The notes under the pieces were generated by a model. It was not told where the DNA came from. It saw only the letters and a program-made list of their open reading frames with translations, and made no database searches. The position numbers and the translations under genes are program-made. A stretch of DNA of 64,000 nucleotides from Streptomyces jumonjinensis (GTDB lineage: Bacteria; Actinomycetota; Actinomycetes; Streptomycetales; Streptomycetaceae), in assembly GCF_009600885.1 (NCBI RefSeq), contig NZ_VCLA01000172.1, positions 16,588 to 80,587 on the forward strand, written 5' to 3'. Positions 43,472-50,746 of this stretch are shown here, piece by piece (within the stretch, counting starts at the first letter, position 1; each line of letters begins with the position of its first letter).

Positions 43472-44494
43472 TCACCGGGCGAAGTCTGCGAACTCCCGGG
43501 CCAGTTCGGCGATCGCGGCCGGGTTGCGGGGGCTCTCCACCAGATCCACGTAGTCGAGGACGATGAACCGGTCGTTCTTGACGGCCGAGACGCCGGCGAG
43601 CGGAGCGTAGGACGTGAGGAACTTCCGCTTCTGCTCGGCGGTCGTGGCCCCGTAGTCATTGATCACGATCACTTCGGGGTCCCGCGCCACGACGGTCTCC
43701 CAGCCGACCGTGGTCCAGCTGTCTTCGAGGTCCTTCATCACATGGTCGCCGCCCGCCTTGGTGATGAGATCGTGCGGCCCGGCGTATCGGCCCGAGGTGA
43801 AGGGTTTGTCGCGCCCGTCGTCGTAAAGGAAGACACGCGGCCGGTCGGCCCCCTCGGGCGTGCCCGCCCGGGCGTCGGCGACCTGCTCTCTGAACCCGGC
43901 CACGAGCCTCCCGGCCCGGTCCTCGACGTCGAAGATCTTCCCCAGATTCCGCAGATCGGTGTAGAGGGCTTCGAGGGGAGGCATCACGCCGCGCGCTCCG
44001 TCCCGCCCGTTGCGGCAGGACTCGGTCAGCAGATACGAGCCGACGCCGAGCTTCTCCAGGGTCGCGGGGGTGAAGCCCTCGCCTTCGTCGAAGCCGTAGT
44101 TCCATCCGGCGAAGACCAGATCCGCGCGGGCGTCGAGGACCAGTTCCTTGCTGATCCGCTTCTTCGACAGCCAGGGGGTGTCGCGGTATGCGTCCCGCCA
44201 CGGCACATCGTCGAGATCGCCCTTGTCGTCCGGCATCACATAGCCCGCCATCCGGTCCTCCAGCCCGAGAGCGAACATGATCTCGGTGATGCCGATGTCG
44301 TTGGTGACCACCCGTTCCGGGGCCTTGGCGAAGGTTCTGCGCTCACCGCAGTTCTCGACGGTCACCGGATAGCGACCGCCCGCACCGGCCGTGTCCCTCC
44401 CGTCCGGCTCCTCGCTCACCTCGGCTCCGCATCCGGTGAGGACGAGCGCGGCGGCGAGGGCGAGAGCGGCGGAGCGCAGCTGACGGCGGGGCAT
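43472..44494 (-). CDS. ABC importer substrate-binding lipoprotein, probably corrinoid
   Basis: 340 aa. Lipobox LVLTGCGA sets a lipoprotein signal ending near residue 18. The body is a class III periplasmic-binding fold (ERRTFAKAPERVVTNDIGITE, LEALYTDLRNLGKIFDVEDR) used for siderophores and vitamin B12. ATG 44494 has GGAGT upstream. It follows the ATPase gene by 61 bp, and the whole set lies behind a cobalamin riboswitch, so cobalamin or cobinamide is a better guess than iron. No iron box (DmdR type) is visible upstream. Confidence 0.87.
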   Translation of the reverse strand: MPRRQLRSAALALAAALVLTGCGAEVSEEPDGRDTAGAGGRYPVTVENCGERRTFAKAPERVVTNDIGITEIMFALGLEDRMAGYVMPDDKGDLDDVPWRDAYRDTPWLSKKRISKELVLDARADLVFAGWNYGFDEGEGFTPATLEKLGVGSYLLTESCRNGRDGARGVMPPLEALYTDLRNLGKIFDVEDRAGRLVAGFREQVADARAGTPEGADRPRVFLYDDGRDKPFTSGRYAGPHDLITKAGGDHVMKDLEDSWTTVGWETVVARDPEVIVINDYGATTAEQKRKFLTSYAPLAGVSAVKNDRFIVLDYVDLVESPRNPAAIAELAREFADFAR

Positions 44495-44555
44495 GGCGGT
44501 GACTCCTTGCTGGTCGTACAGAAAGAGAAACGGGAACGGGAGCAGGGGCCGCGGC

Positions 44556-45350
44556 TCAGGACGGAGCGGCCGGGCAGACCGGGACCGGCAGCCGGTCGAA
44601 CAGCAGCTGCACCGCCCCCGACTCCGGGTGCCGGACGCGGTGGGCCCGCACACCGAACACCTCCGCCAGCAGCGCGGGGGTGAGCACCTGTGCCGGCGGC
44701 CCCGAGGCGACGATCCGCCCGTGGTCGATGACGTACAGCAGATCACAGTGGACCGAGGCGAGGTTGAGATCGTGCAGCGCGGTGAGCACGGTGAGCCCGC
44801 TGCCGCCGACCAGGGCCAGCACATCGAGCTGCTGGGCGATGTCGAGATGGTTGGTGGGCTCGTCGAGGACGAGGATCCGCGGGCGCTGCGCCAGCGCCCG
44901 GGCGATCAGGACGCGCTGTCTCTCGCCGCCCGAGAGGGTGAGGAAGCCGCGGTCGGCGAGATGACCGGCGCCGACCCGGGCCAGCGCGGCCCGGCACTCG
45001 GCACGGTCCCGCTCGGTGGTCCTGGCGGTCACGCCCTGGTGCGGCAGCCGTCCCATCGCCACTGTCTCGGCGACCGTGAAGTCGAACTCCCCCACGGTCT
45101 CCTGCGGCAGCGCGGCGACTCTGCGCGCGCCTTCTCCCGGGCTCATGGCGTGCAGATCCTCGCCGTCGAGCCGGATGACGCCCGCCGTGGGGCGCAGCGC
45201 GCGGTAGACGCAGCGCAGCAGGCTGGACTTGCCGCTGCCGTTGGGTCCGACCAGGCCGACGAGCTGTCCGCTGTCCGCCGCCAGAGTGATGTCCTCCACC
45301 AGCCGCGCTCCGGCGACGGTGACCGTGACGGCGTCGACGTCGATCCGCAT
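44556..45350 (-). CDS. ABC importer ATPase, FecE/BtuD type
   Basis: 264 aa. Walker A GLVGPNGSGKSSLLR, Q-loop LPQETVGEFDFTVAE, signature TLSGGERQRVLIARAL, Walker B ILVLDEPTNHLD and H-loop ALHDLNLA are all intact. The ATG overlaps the permease stop by one base (TGATG), so translation is coupled. Energises uptake by the permease upstream and the binding protein downstream. Confidence 0.95.
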   Translation of the reverse strand: MRIDVDAVTVTVAGARLVEDITLAADSGQLVGLVGPNGSGKSSLLRCVYRALRPTAGVIRLDGEDLHAMSPGEGARRVAALPQETVGEFDFTVAETVAMGRLPHQGVTARTTERDRAECRAALARVGAGHLADRGFLTLSGGERQRVLIARALAQRPRILVLDEPTNHLDIAQQLDVLALVGGSGLTVLTALHDLNLASVHCDLLYVIDHGRIVASGPPAQVLTPALLAEVFGVRAHRVRHPESGAVQLLFDRLPVPVCPAAPS

Positions 45351-46570
45351 CAGCGGCCTCCGATGGCCGAGCCGCGGCGGCGCATGAGCAGGACGAAGCA
45401 GGGCACGCCGATCACCGCGGTCAGCACGCCCACCGGGAGTTCGGCCGGGGCCAGGGCGATACGGGAGAGGATGTCCACCCAGACCAGCAGCACGGCCCCG
45501 GCCAGCGGTGCGACCGCGAGCACCCGGCGGTGGTCGGCGCCGACCAGCATGCGTACGGCGTGGGGGACCATCAGTCCGACGAAGCCGATCGCTCCGCTGA
45601 CGGCGACGATCGCACCGGTGGCGGCGGCGGTGACGAGGAACAGCTCCCTGCGCAGCCTGCCCGCGTCGACCCCCAGTGCGGCGGCGGTCTCGTCGCCCAT
45701 GGCGAGCGCGTTCAGCCGTCCGGCGGAGAGGGTGAGATGGAGCAGCGCGGCGAGCACCGCCCCGGCGGCGATCGGCACGGCGGCCCAGGTCGCCCCGCCG
45801 AGGCTGCCGAGCAACCACATCATGGCCGAGCGCGCCGATTCGCCGCGTTCGGCGGCGAACACCATGAAGGTGGTGACGGCGGAGAAGCCGTAGTGCAGTG
45901 CGGTGCCGGTGAGCACGAGCCGCAGCGGGGTGAGCCCGTGGGCCGTCCGGGCGATGGCGTAGACCAGGGCCATGGCGAGCAGTGCCGAGGCGAAGGCGGC
46001 GGTGGACAGCGCCCAGACGCCGAGTGCGCCGAGGGTGCCGAAGAGGAGGACCGCGTTGGCTCCGACGGCGGCGCCGGACGAGATGCCGAGGACGAAGGGG
46101 TCGGCGAGGGCGTTGCGCACCATCGCCTGCACGGCGACCCCGACGACGGACAGTCCGGCTCCGACCACGGCCGCGAGCACGGCGCGCGGAAGGCGCAGTT
46201 CCCACACGATGGTGTACGAGGGCACATCGGCGGGGGCGATGGTCCCGCCGGTGAGCCCGGCCCCCAGATAGCGCAGTACGTCGCCGGCGCCGATGCCCGA
46301 GGCCCCGATGGCCGCGCCGCAGACGACGGAGAGCGGCAGGGCGGCCCCGAGGACGAGGAGGAGCGGGAGGCAGGGGGTGCGCCGGGGCGGTGCGGGATCG
46401 TGCTTCCCCGGTGCGGCTCCGGCGTGTTCCACGGCGGGCGGCGCGGCGGGGCCGTGGTCGGTGCGTATGTCCAATGGACGGGTCGCCTTCGCCCTCGGGA
46501 CCGTGTGTCCGCGCCAGGAAGCGCGGTCCGGGGCGGGGTGCGCCGGGCGCGGCGACCTCTCGCAGTCCAC
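45350..46570 (-). CDS. ABC importer permease, FecCD/BtuC type
   Basis: Up to 406 aa, with about ten helices from residue 68 on (LPLLLVLGAALPLSVVCGA). Family motifs are GDETAAALGVDAGRLRR (the EAA-like coupling loop) and GAIGFVGLMVPHAVRMLVG. The first ~65 residues are Pro/Arg-rich and unlike the family. The GTG at 46570 has no good ribosome binding site, and a later start (for example TTG 46471 region) is possible. First gene of the importer operon, 25 bp after the riboswitch. Confidence 0.9.
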   Translation of the reverse strand: MDCERSPRPAHPAPDRASWRGHTVPRAKATRPLDIRTDHGPAAPPAVEHAGAAPGKHDPAPPRRTPCLPLLLVLGAALPLSVVCGAAIGASGIGAGDVLRYLGAGLTGGTIAPADVPSYTIVWELRLPRAVLAAVVGAGLSVVGVAVQAMVRNALADPFVLGISSGAAVGANAVLLFGTLGALGVWALSTAAFASALLAMALVYAIARTAHGLTPLRLVLTGTALHYGFSAVTTFMVFAAERGESARSAMMWLLGSLGGATWAAVPIAAGAVLAALLHLTLSAGRLNALAMGDETAAALGVDAGRLRRELFLVTAAATGAIVAVSGAIGFVGLMVPHAVRMLVGADHRRVLAVAPLAGAVLLVWVDILSRIALAPAELPVGVLTAVIGVPCFVLLMRRRGSAIGGR

Positions 46571-46594
46571 GGCGAGTTGACAGGAGCCTTCCGC

Positions 46595-46715
46595 CGCCGT
46601 GGGTATTCGGGCTCACGGGCCCGGACTGTCAGTCGTCGGGCCCGCCTACCGTTGCGGGTCAGCGCCGGATTTCGACCGGACTTCCCCCACAGGGCTTCTG
46701 CACCCTACCCCTCTC
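46595..46715 (-). promoter_or_regulatory. Cobalamin (B12) riboswitch
   Basis: Reading the minus strand from about 46715: a GGGTGC...GAAGCCC...GGGGGAA opening, then CCGGTCGAAATCCGGCGCTG, CCCGCAACGGTAGGCGGG and the closing GTGAGCCCGAATACCC (46600-46615). The AAGTCCGGT.GAAATCCGG.GC core with CCCGC.AC.GT and the GAGCC.GA(A)TACC block is the conserved B12 box region. It lies between the LPMO 3' end and the importer permease on the same strand, so cobalamin should repress the importer. Confidence 0.88.
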
Positions 46716-46801
46716 CCGGGTGTGCTGTGGTGCGGGGGCGCGGCGGGCGGACCGTCTCCCGCCGCGCCCCCGCTCCGGTCGTGCGGCCCGCGCGCTTCGC
46801 C

Positions 46802-47317
46802 TCAGCCGACGTTCACATCGACGCAGACGTAGAACGCGTTGGCGGTGTCGGCGATGTTCCAGACGGCGAGGACCTTCTGCTTTCCGCTCAGGCCGCCGAA
46901 GTCGATCTGGTGGGTGACGGTCTCGCCGGGGCGTGCGCCGCCGTCGTCGAACTCCGCGATCTTCCTTCCGCCCGCGTAGTACTGCCAGGTGCTGGTCGCG
47001 TGCCGGGCCGTCAGACGCCAGTTGAAGCTGGTGGTGCGGCTCACGGGGGTGACGCGCCAGCCCTTGCCGTCGTTGTCGAGCTCGGCGAAGGCGGCATTGC
47101 CGCCGCTACAGCTGCGCAGGCCCTTGGGCCCTTCCACGCTCTGCGGCTCGTACTTGATCGGGCCGCAGGGCACCGTACGGGCGGCGCACTGGGCCTGTCG
47201 GCTCGGGGGCGAGGAGATATAGCCGTGCGCGCCGGCCGGGGCGGCCGGCAGGCTCACGGCGAGGAGGGGGGCGATTCCCGCGCCGATGGCGATGGCAAGC
47301 TTTTTCTTGCTGTGCAT
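46802..47317 (-). CDS. AA10 lytic polysaccharide monooxygenase (chitin/cellulose active)
   Basis: 171 aa single-domain secreted copper enzyme. The signal peptide is residues 1-30 (MHSKKKLAIAIGAG to PAAPAGA), so the mature protein begins His31-Gly-Tyr, the N-terminal histidine of the copper brace. The second brace histidine is His106 in LTARHATSTWQYY. Four cysteines (CAARTVPCG, LRSCSGG, FYVCVDV) fit AA10 disulfides. AA10 enzymes of this HGYI/SRQAQC type mostly oxidise chitin. ATG 47317 has GGAG 8 bp upstream. A DasR-like box lies about 150 bp upstream. Confidence 0.95.
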   Translation of the reverse strand: MHSKKKLAIAIGAGIAPLLAVSLPAAPAGAHGYISSPPSRQAQCAARTVPCGPIKYEPQSVEGPKGLRSCSGGNAAFAELDNDGKGWRVTPVSRTTSFNWRLTARHATSTWQYYAGGRKIAEFDDGGARPGETVTHQIDFGGLSGKQKVLAVWNIADTANAFYVCVDVNVG

Positions 47318-47465
47318 GTCGGCTCCTTGGGTGAGGAGGCCCGCCGCCGGGGTGGGCCTCGTCGAGCAGGACCACGCCAGGAGGAGGACATAGGCCCGCC
47401 GATGCGGCAACCGGCCGTGGGGGATCCGGCAGTCGGCACTTCTTCGGCGGGGTACATCATCATCC

Positions 47466-47481
47466 CTTGGTCTGGACCATA
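47466..47481. promoter_or_regulatory. DasR-like operator (dre) upstream of the LPMO gene
   Basis: TTGGTCTGGACCAT is nearly palindromic (TGGTC/GACCA arms). The DasR consensus has the core TGGTCTAGACCA, so 11 of 12 core positions match. DasR represses chitin-use genes in Streptomyces and is released by glucosamine 6-phosphate, which suits a chitin-active LPMO. The site is centred about 156 bp upstream of its start. Confidence 0.75.
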
Positions 47482-47534
47482 GCGCTTGACAGCTCACGGT
47501 CAAGAGGGGCCGGAGGGGGCGATTCCCTGTCTCA

Positions 47535-47588
47535 CCCGGAACACCGGGAACACCGGGAACGCCCGGAACATCTGGAGCACTCAGAGCA
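47535..47588. repeat. 9-bp tandem repeat, six units
   Basis: CCCGGAACA-type units (CCGGGAACA, CCGGGAACG, CCCGGAACA, then TCTGGAGCA and CTCAGAGCA) run head to tail. They lie in the 550-bp gap between the LPMO and plsC starts. The gap holds no convincing gene. A 61-codon open frame across it just reads the repeat as PEH/REH units. Confidence 0.8.
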
Positions 47589-47867
47589 CCCCGCGCACGG
47601 GCGCGACCCGTCGCCCGGTGAGAACCGGCGCGGCCGCTCCATCACCGGGTGATGGCCCCGAAGCGGAGTGTCCGGCCGGCGGAGCACAGGAATCCCGCCG
47701 ATCCGCTCGGCACTCGGCACTCGGCGGCGCCGTCCTTGGGCACAGGCCCTCCCGGAGCGACCGGGATGAGTACGATCGGACATGGCTGCGGGTGATGAGC
47801 CACGCGTGCACACGGCCCTCACCGGGGAATCCCCTCCAGGCCAGCCCGGTAGAGTTGGGAGCTCCCC

Positions 47868-48575
47868 GTGTTCTACTACGTGCTCAAATACGTCGTACTA
47901 GGGCCCCTGCTGCGTCTGATGTTCCGCCCCCGGATCGAGGGGCTGGAGCACATCCCCGAAGACGGCGCGGCCATCGTCGCCGGAAACCATCTCTCCTTCT
48001 CTGACCACTTCCTGCTTCCGGCGATCCTCAGACGGCGCATCACCTTCCTCGCGAAAGCGGAGTACTTCACCGGGCCCGGGGTCAAGGGCCGACTGACCGC
48101 CGCGTTCTTCCGCAGCGCCGGGCAGATCCCCGTGGACCGCTCCGGCAAGGAGGCCGGGCAGGCGGCGATCCGGGAGGGCCTCGGGGTCCTGAGCAAGGGG
48201 GAGCTGCTCGGGATCTACCCGGAGGGGACCCGTTCGCACGACGGACGGCTCTACAAGGGCAAGGTCGGCGTCGCGGTGATGGCGCTCAAGGCGGGGGTGC
48301 CGGTGATTCCCTGCGCCATGGTGGGGACCTTCGAGATCCAGCCGCCCGGTCAGAGACTGCCGAAGATCAAGCGGGTGACCGTACGGCTGGGCAAGCCCTT
48401 GGACTTCTCCCGTTACGAGGGCATGGAGAACGAGAAGGCGGTGATCCGCGCGGTCACCGACGAGATCATGTACGCGATCCTCGGGCTCTCCGGTCAGGAG
48501 TACGTCGACCGGTACGCGGCGGAGGTCAAGGCCGAGCTGGAGCAGGCGAAGAAGGCGGCCCGGCGCAGGGGGTGA
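47868..48575 (+). CDS. plsC: 1-acyl-sn-glycerol-3-phosphate acyltransferase
   Basis: 235 aa. Transfers an acyl chain to lysophosphatidate in phospholipid synthesis. Motif I NHLSFSDHF (HX4D), motif III YPEGTRSHDGRLYKGKVG and motif IV VIPCAMVG are present. Start GTG 47868. The C-terminus is Lys/Arg/Ala-rich (LEQAKKAARRRG). The last codons and the stop are the first unit of a four-copy tandem repeat. Confidence 0.92.
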   Translation: MFYYVLKYVVLGPLLRLMFRPRIEGLEHIPEDGAAIVAGNHLSFSDHFLLPAILRRRITFLAKAEYFTGPGVKGRLTAAFFRSAGQIPVDRSGKEAGQAAIREGLGVLSKGELLGIYPEGTRSHDGRLYKGKVGVAVMALKAGVPVIPCAMVGTFEIQPPGQRLPKIKRVTVRLGKPLDFSRYEGMENEKAVIRAVTDEIMYAILGLSGQEYVDRYAAEVKAELEQAKKAARRRG

Positions 48576-48647
48576 GGACCCCCCGGCGCAGGGGCTGAGG
48601 ACCCCGGCCCAAGGAGCGAGGACCCCAGCTCAGGACATGAGGGCCCC
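48561..48647 (+). repeat. Four ~22-bp units covering the plsC stop codon
   Basis: Units at 48561, 48584, 48606 and 48627 share G(C/A)G(G/C)..GAGGACCCC. The first unit contains the plsC stop (TGA 48573-48575), the second another TGA, and the fourth an ATGA. Confidence 0.85.
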
Positions 48648-48662
48648 GGTGCGGACGACGAA

Positions 48663-48689
48663 GGAGGGGCGGCCGACAGCCGCCCCTCC
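48663..48689. terminator. Hairpin between plsC and the convergent hydrolase
   Basis: GGAGGGGCGGC (48663-48673) pairs with GCCGCCCCTCC (48679-48689), an 11-bp stem with a CGACA loop. Suitable for both directions. Confidence 0.85.
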
Positions 48690-48733
48690 CCCGGAGTCAC
48701 TCCCCCGGAATCACTTTGCCTGTCGCGCCGCCG

Positions 48734-50311
48734 TCACGGCTTCGGCGCGGCGTGCGGGTCGCAGCTCACATTGCGGCTGTCCAGCTTGCCGCTGAGCAGA
48801 TAGGCGTCGACGCGCTCGTTGACACAGGCGTTGGCGATACCGGTCACACCGTGCGAACCGGCGTCCTTCTCCATGATCAGACGCGAGCCCTTGAGCCGCT
48901 TGTGCAGCTCATAGGCGCCGCCGACCGGGGTGGCGGCGTCGCGCTCCGCCTGCACGATGAGCACGCCCGGCAGACCCTTGCCCGTCTTCACGTCCACCGG
49001 GGTGTTCTGCTTCGCGGGCCAGGTGGCGCACGGAAGGTTCATCCAGGCGTTCGACCAGGTCAGGAAGGGGTAGTCGCGGTGGAGCCGGGTGTTGTCCCGG
49101 TCCCACTTCCGCCAGCTGGTCGGCCACTTGGCGTCGGCGCACTCGACGGCCGTGTAGACGGCGTTGCTGTTCTCCGAGCGGATGTTGCCCGCGGTGTCGG
49201 AGAGGTCGGGCCCGGCGGCGTCGATCAGCGCCTGGGCGTCACCGGCGGCGTACTTGCTCAGAATCCGGGCGACCGGCGCCCAGGAGGAGTCGTAGTAGGG
49301 CGCGCTCTGGAAGAAGTTGGTCAGCTCGGCCGGTCCGACGACGCCGCCGAGCGGAGCCTTCGCGGCGGCGGCGCGCAGCTTCTGCCACTGCTCGTCGACC
49401 TTCTCCGCGGTGTCGCCGAGGCGGTAGGTCGCGTCGTTCGCGGCGACCCACTCCTTCCAGTCGTCCCAGCGGGTCTCGAAGGCGACGTTCTGGTCCAGAT
49501 TGGCCTCGTACCAGATCTTCTCGCGCGAGGGGTTGACCACGCTGTCCACGACCATCCGGCGCACATGGCCGGGGAAGAGCGTCGCGTACACCGCGCCCAG
49601 ATAGGTGCCGTAGGAGACGCCGAGGAAGTTGAGCTTCTCCTCGCCGAGGGCGGCCCGGATGACGTCCAGGTCGCGGGCGGTGTTCGGCGTGGTCATATGC
49701 GGCAGCATCCAGCCGCTGCGCTCGGCGCAGCCGGCCGCGTACCCGGCGGCGAGCTTGCGCTGGGCGCGCTTGTCGGCCTCGCTGCCGGGGACCGGGTCGG
49801 CCTTGGGGGCCTTGACGAACTCCTGCGGGTCGACACAGGAGATCGGGGTGGAACGGCCGACGCCCCGGGGGTCGAAGCCGACGAAGTCGTACGCCTTGGA
49901 GGTGTTCACCCAGAGCGGGTTCTTGTTGGTCACCCGGGTGGGGAAGCGCATCCCCGAGCCGCCGGGGCCGCCGGGGTTGTAGAGCAGCGCGCCCTGGCGC
50001 TCCTCCTTGGTGCCGGTGTTCCCGATCCGGTCCACGGCGAGCTTGATCTGCTTGCCGTTCGGCCGCGCGTAGTCGAGCGGCACGGTCACCCAGCCGCACT
50101 GGATGGGCTTGGGGATTCCCCAGTCGGCGGGGCAGTCCGCCCAGTCGATGCCCTGCGCGGCGGCGCGTTCGGCGGCGAGCTGGACACCGCGCGCCTCGGA
50201 CCAGCCGCTGTGACGGGTCTCCGCGGTCGCGGCCGGAGCCGCGACCGCGCCCGCTATGAGCGCACCCGCTATCAGAGTGCCGGTCACACCGGACACCACT
50301 GTGCGTCTCAC
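48734..50311 (-). CDS. Secreted alpha/beta hydrolase (tripeptidyl aminopeptidase type)
   Basis: 525 aa. GTG 50311 is chosen: GAAGGCGAG lies 8 bp upstream and it opens a signal peptide (VRRTVVSGVTGTLIAGALIA, cleavage near PAATAETR). Oxyanion and strand features NPGGPGGSG, nucleophile elbow GVSYGTYLG, late Asp region and His in KDAGSHGVTG. A C-terminal TAP-like domain with WPAKQNTP and LIVQAERDAATPV. This is the Streptomyces SlpD/SlpE/tripeptidyl aminopeptidase family, which removes N-terminal tripeptides from secreted proteins. A palindromic operator candidate lies about 110 bp upstream. Confidence 0.9.
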   Translation of the reverse strand: MRRTVVSGVTGTLIAGALIAGAVAAPAATAETRHSGWSEARGVQLAAERAAAQGIDWADCPADWGIPKPIQCGWVTVPLDYARPNGKQIKLAVDRIGNTGTKEERQGALLYNPGGPGGSGMRFPTRVTNKNPLWVNTSKAYDFVGFDPRGVGRSTPISCVDPQEFVKAPKADPVPGSEADKRAQRKLAAGYAAGCAERSGWMLPHMTTPNTARDLDVIRAALGEEKLNFLGVSYGTYLGAVYATLFPGHVRRMVVDSVVNPSREKIWYEANLDQNVAFETRWDDWKEWVAANDATYRLGDTAEKVDEQWQKLRAAAAKAPLGGVVGPAELTNFFQSAPYYDSSWAPVARILSKYAAGDAQALIDAAGPDLSDTAGNIRSENSNAVYTAVECADAKWPTSWRKWDRDNTRLHRDYPFLTWSNAWMNLPCATWPAKQNTPVDVKTGKGLPGVLIVQAERDAATPVGGAYELHKRLKGSRLIMEKDAGSHGVTGIANACVNERVDAYLLSGKLDSRNVSCDPHAAPKP

Positions 50312-50410
50312 CTGGAACTCGCCTTCTGTTGTCGGGACCTGGGCGAATACTCCCGTCTCGGGTGTCGTCGGCAACAGATAGGACAGGTGTTTCTTTACCG
50401 AACCAATAAC

Positions 50411-50438
50411 CGGTACGTGATGTACCGCTCAGCGGTAC
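50411..50438. promoter_or_regulatory. Overlapping GGTAC/GTACC palindromes (operator candidate)
   Basis: CGGTAC-GTGAT-GTACCG (50411-50427) shares its right half with GTACCGC-TCA-GCGGTAC (50422-50438). The result is three half-sites 5 and 3 bp apart, upstream of the secreted hydrolase on the minus strand. The regulator is unknown; TetR-type proteins often bind such sites. Confidence 0.6.
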
Positions 50439-50547
50439 AGACCGCGGCGAGCGGGGCGCGGACCCGAATCACCGCGCGAGGGCCCGCCTGTTGACCGGCC
50501 GGGCCGTCGCCCTCCGCCTCCGGACGGCGCGGGGCGCGGTGCGGGAG

Positions 50548-50610
50548 GTGCTTATCACCGCCACCGCGGCGCCTATCGCCGCCTCCGCGGTGCTTATCAC
50601 CGCCGCCGAC
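50548..50610. repeat. 21-bp tandem repeat, three units
   Basis: GTGCTTATCACCGCC-type units at 50548, 50569 and 50590. The 435-bp gap between the hydrolase and the DUF1906 gene holds this, the palindromes above, and no gene I trust. An open frame from 50491 reads through the repeat but runs deep into the next gene in the wrong frame. Confidence 0.7.
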
Positions 50611-50746
50611 GCCTGCGGAGAGGACGGGAAGATCATCAATCCCGTAGCGTCAACTTCCCCACCAGCACCACCATTTGCGCCCGACGAGACCTCCGTCGAG
50701 GAGCTCTGCGACGCGAACTGTGTAAGCCGGAGAACGGAGTTTGAAC

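Noticed and set aside
43472..46570. Iron-siderophore transport as the function of the ABC importer
   Set aside because: Family similarity allows it, but the cobalamin riboswitch directly upstream and the lack of an iron box make corrinoid uptake the better call.
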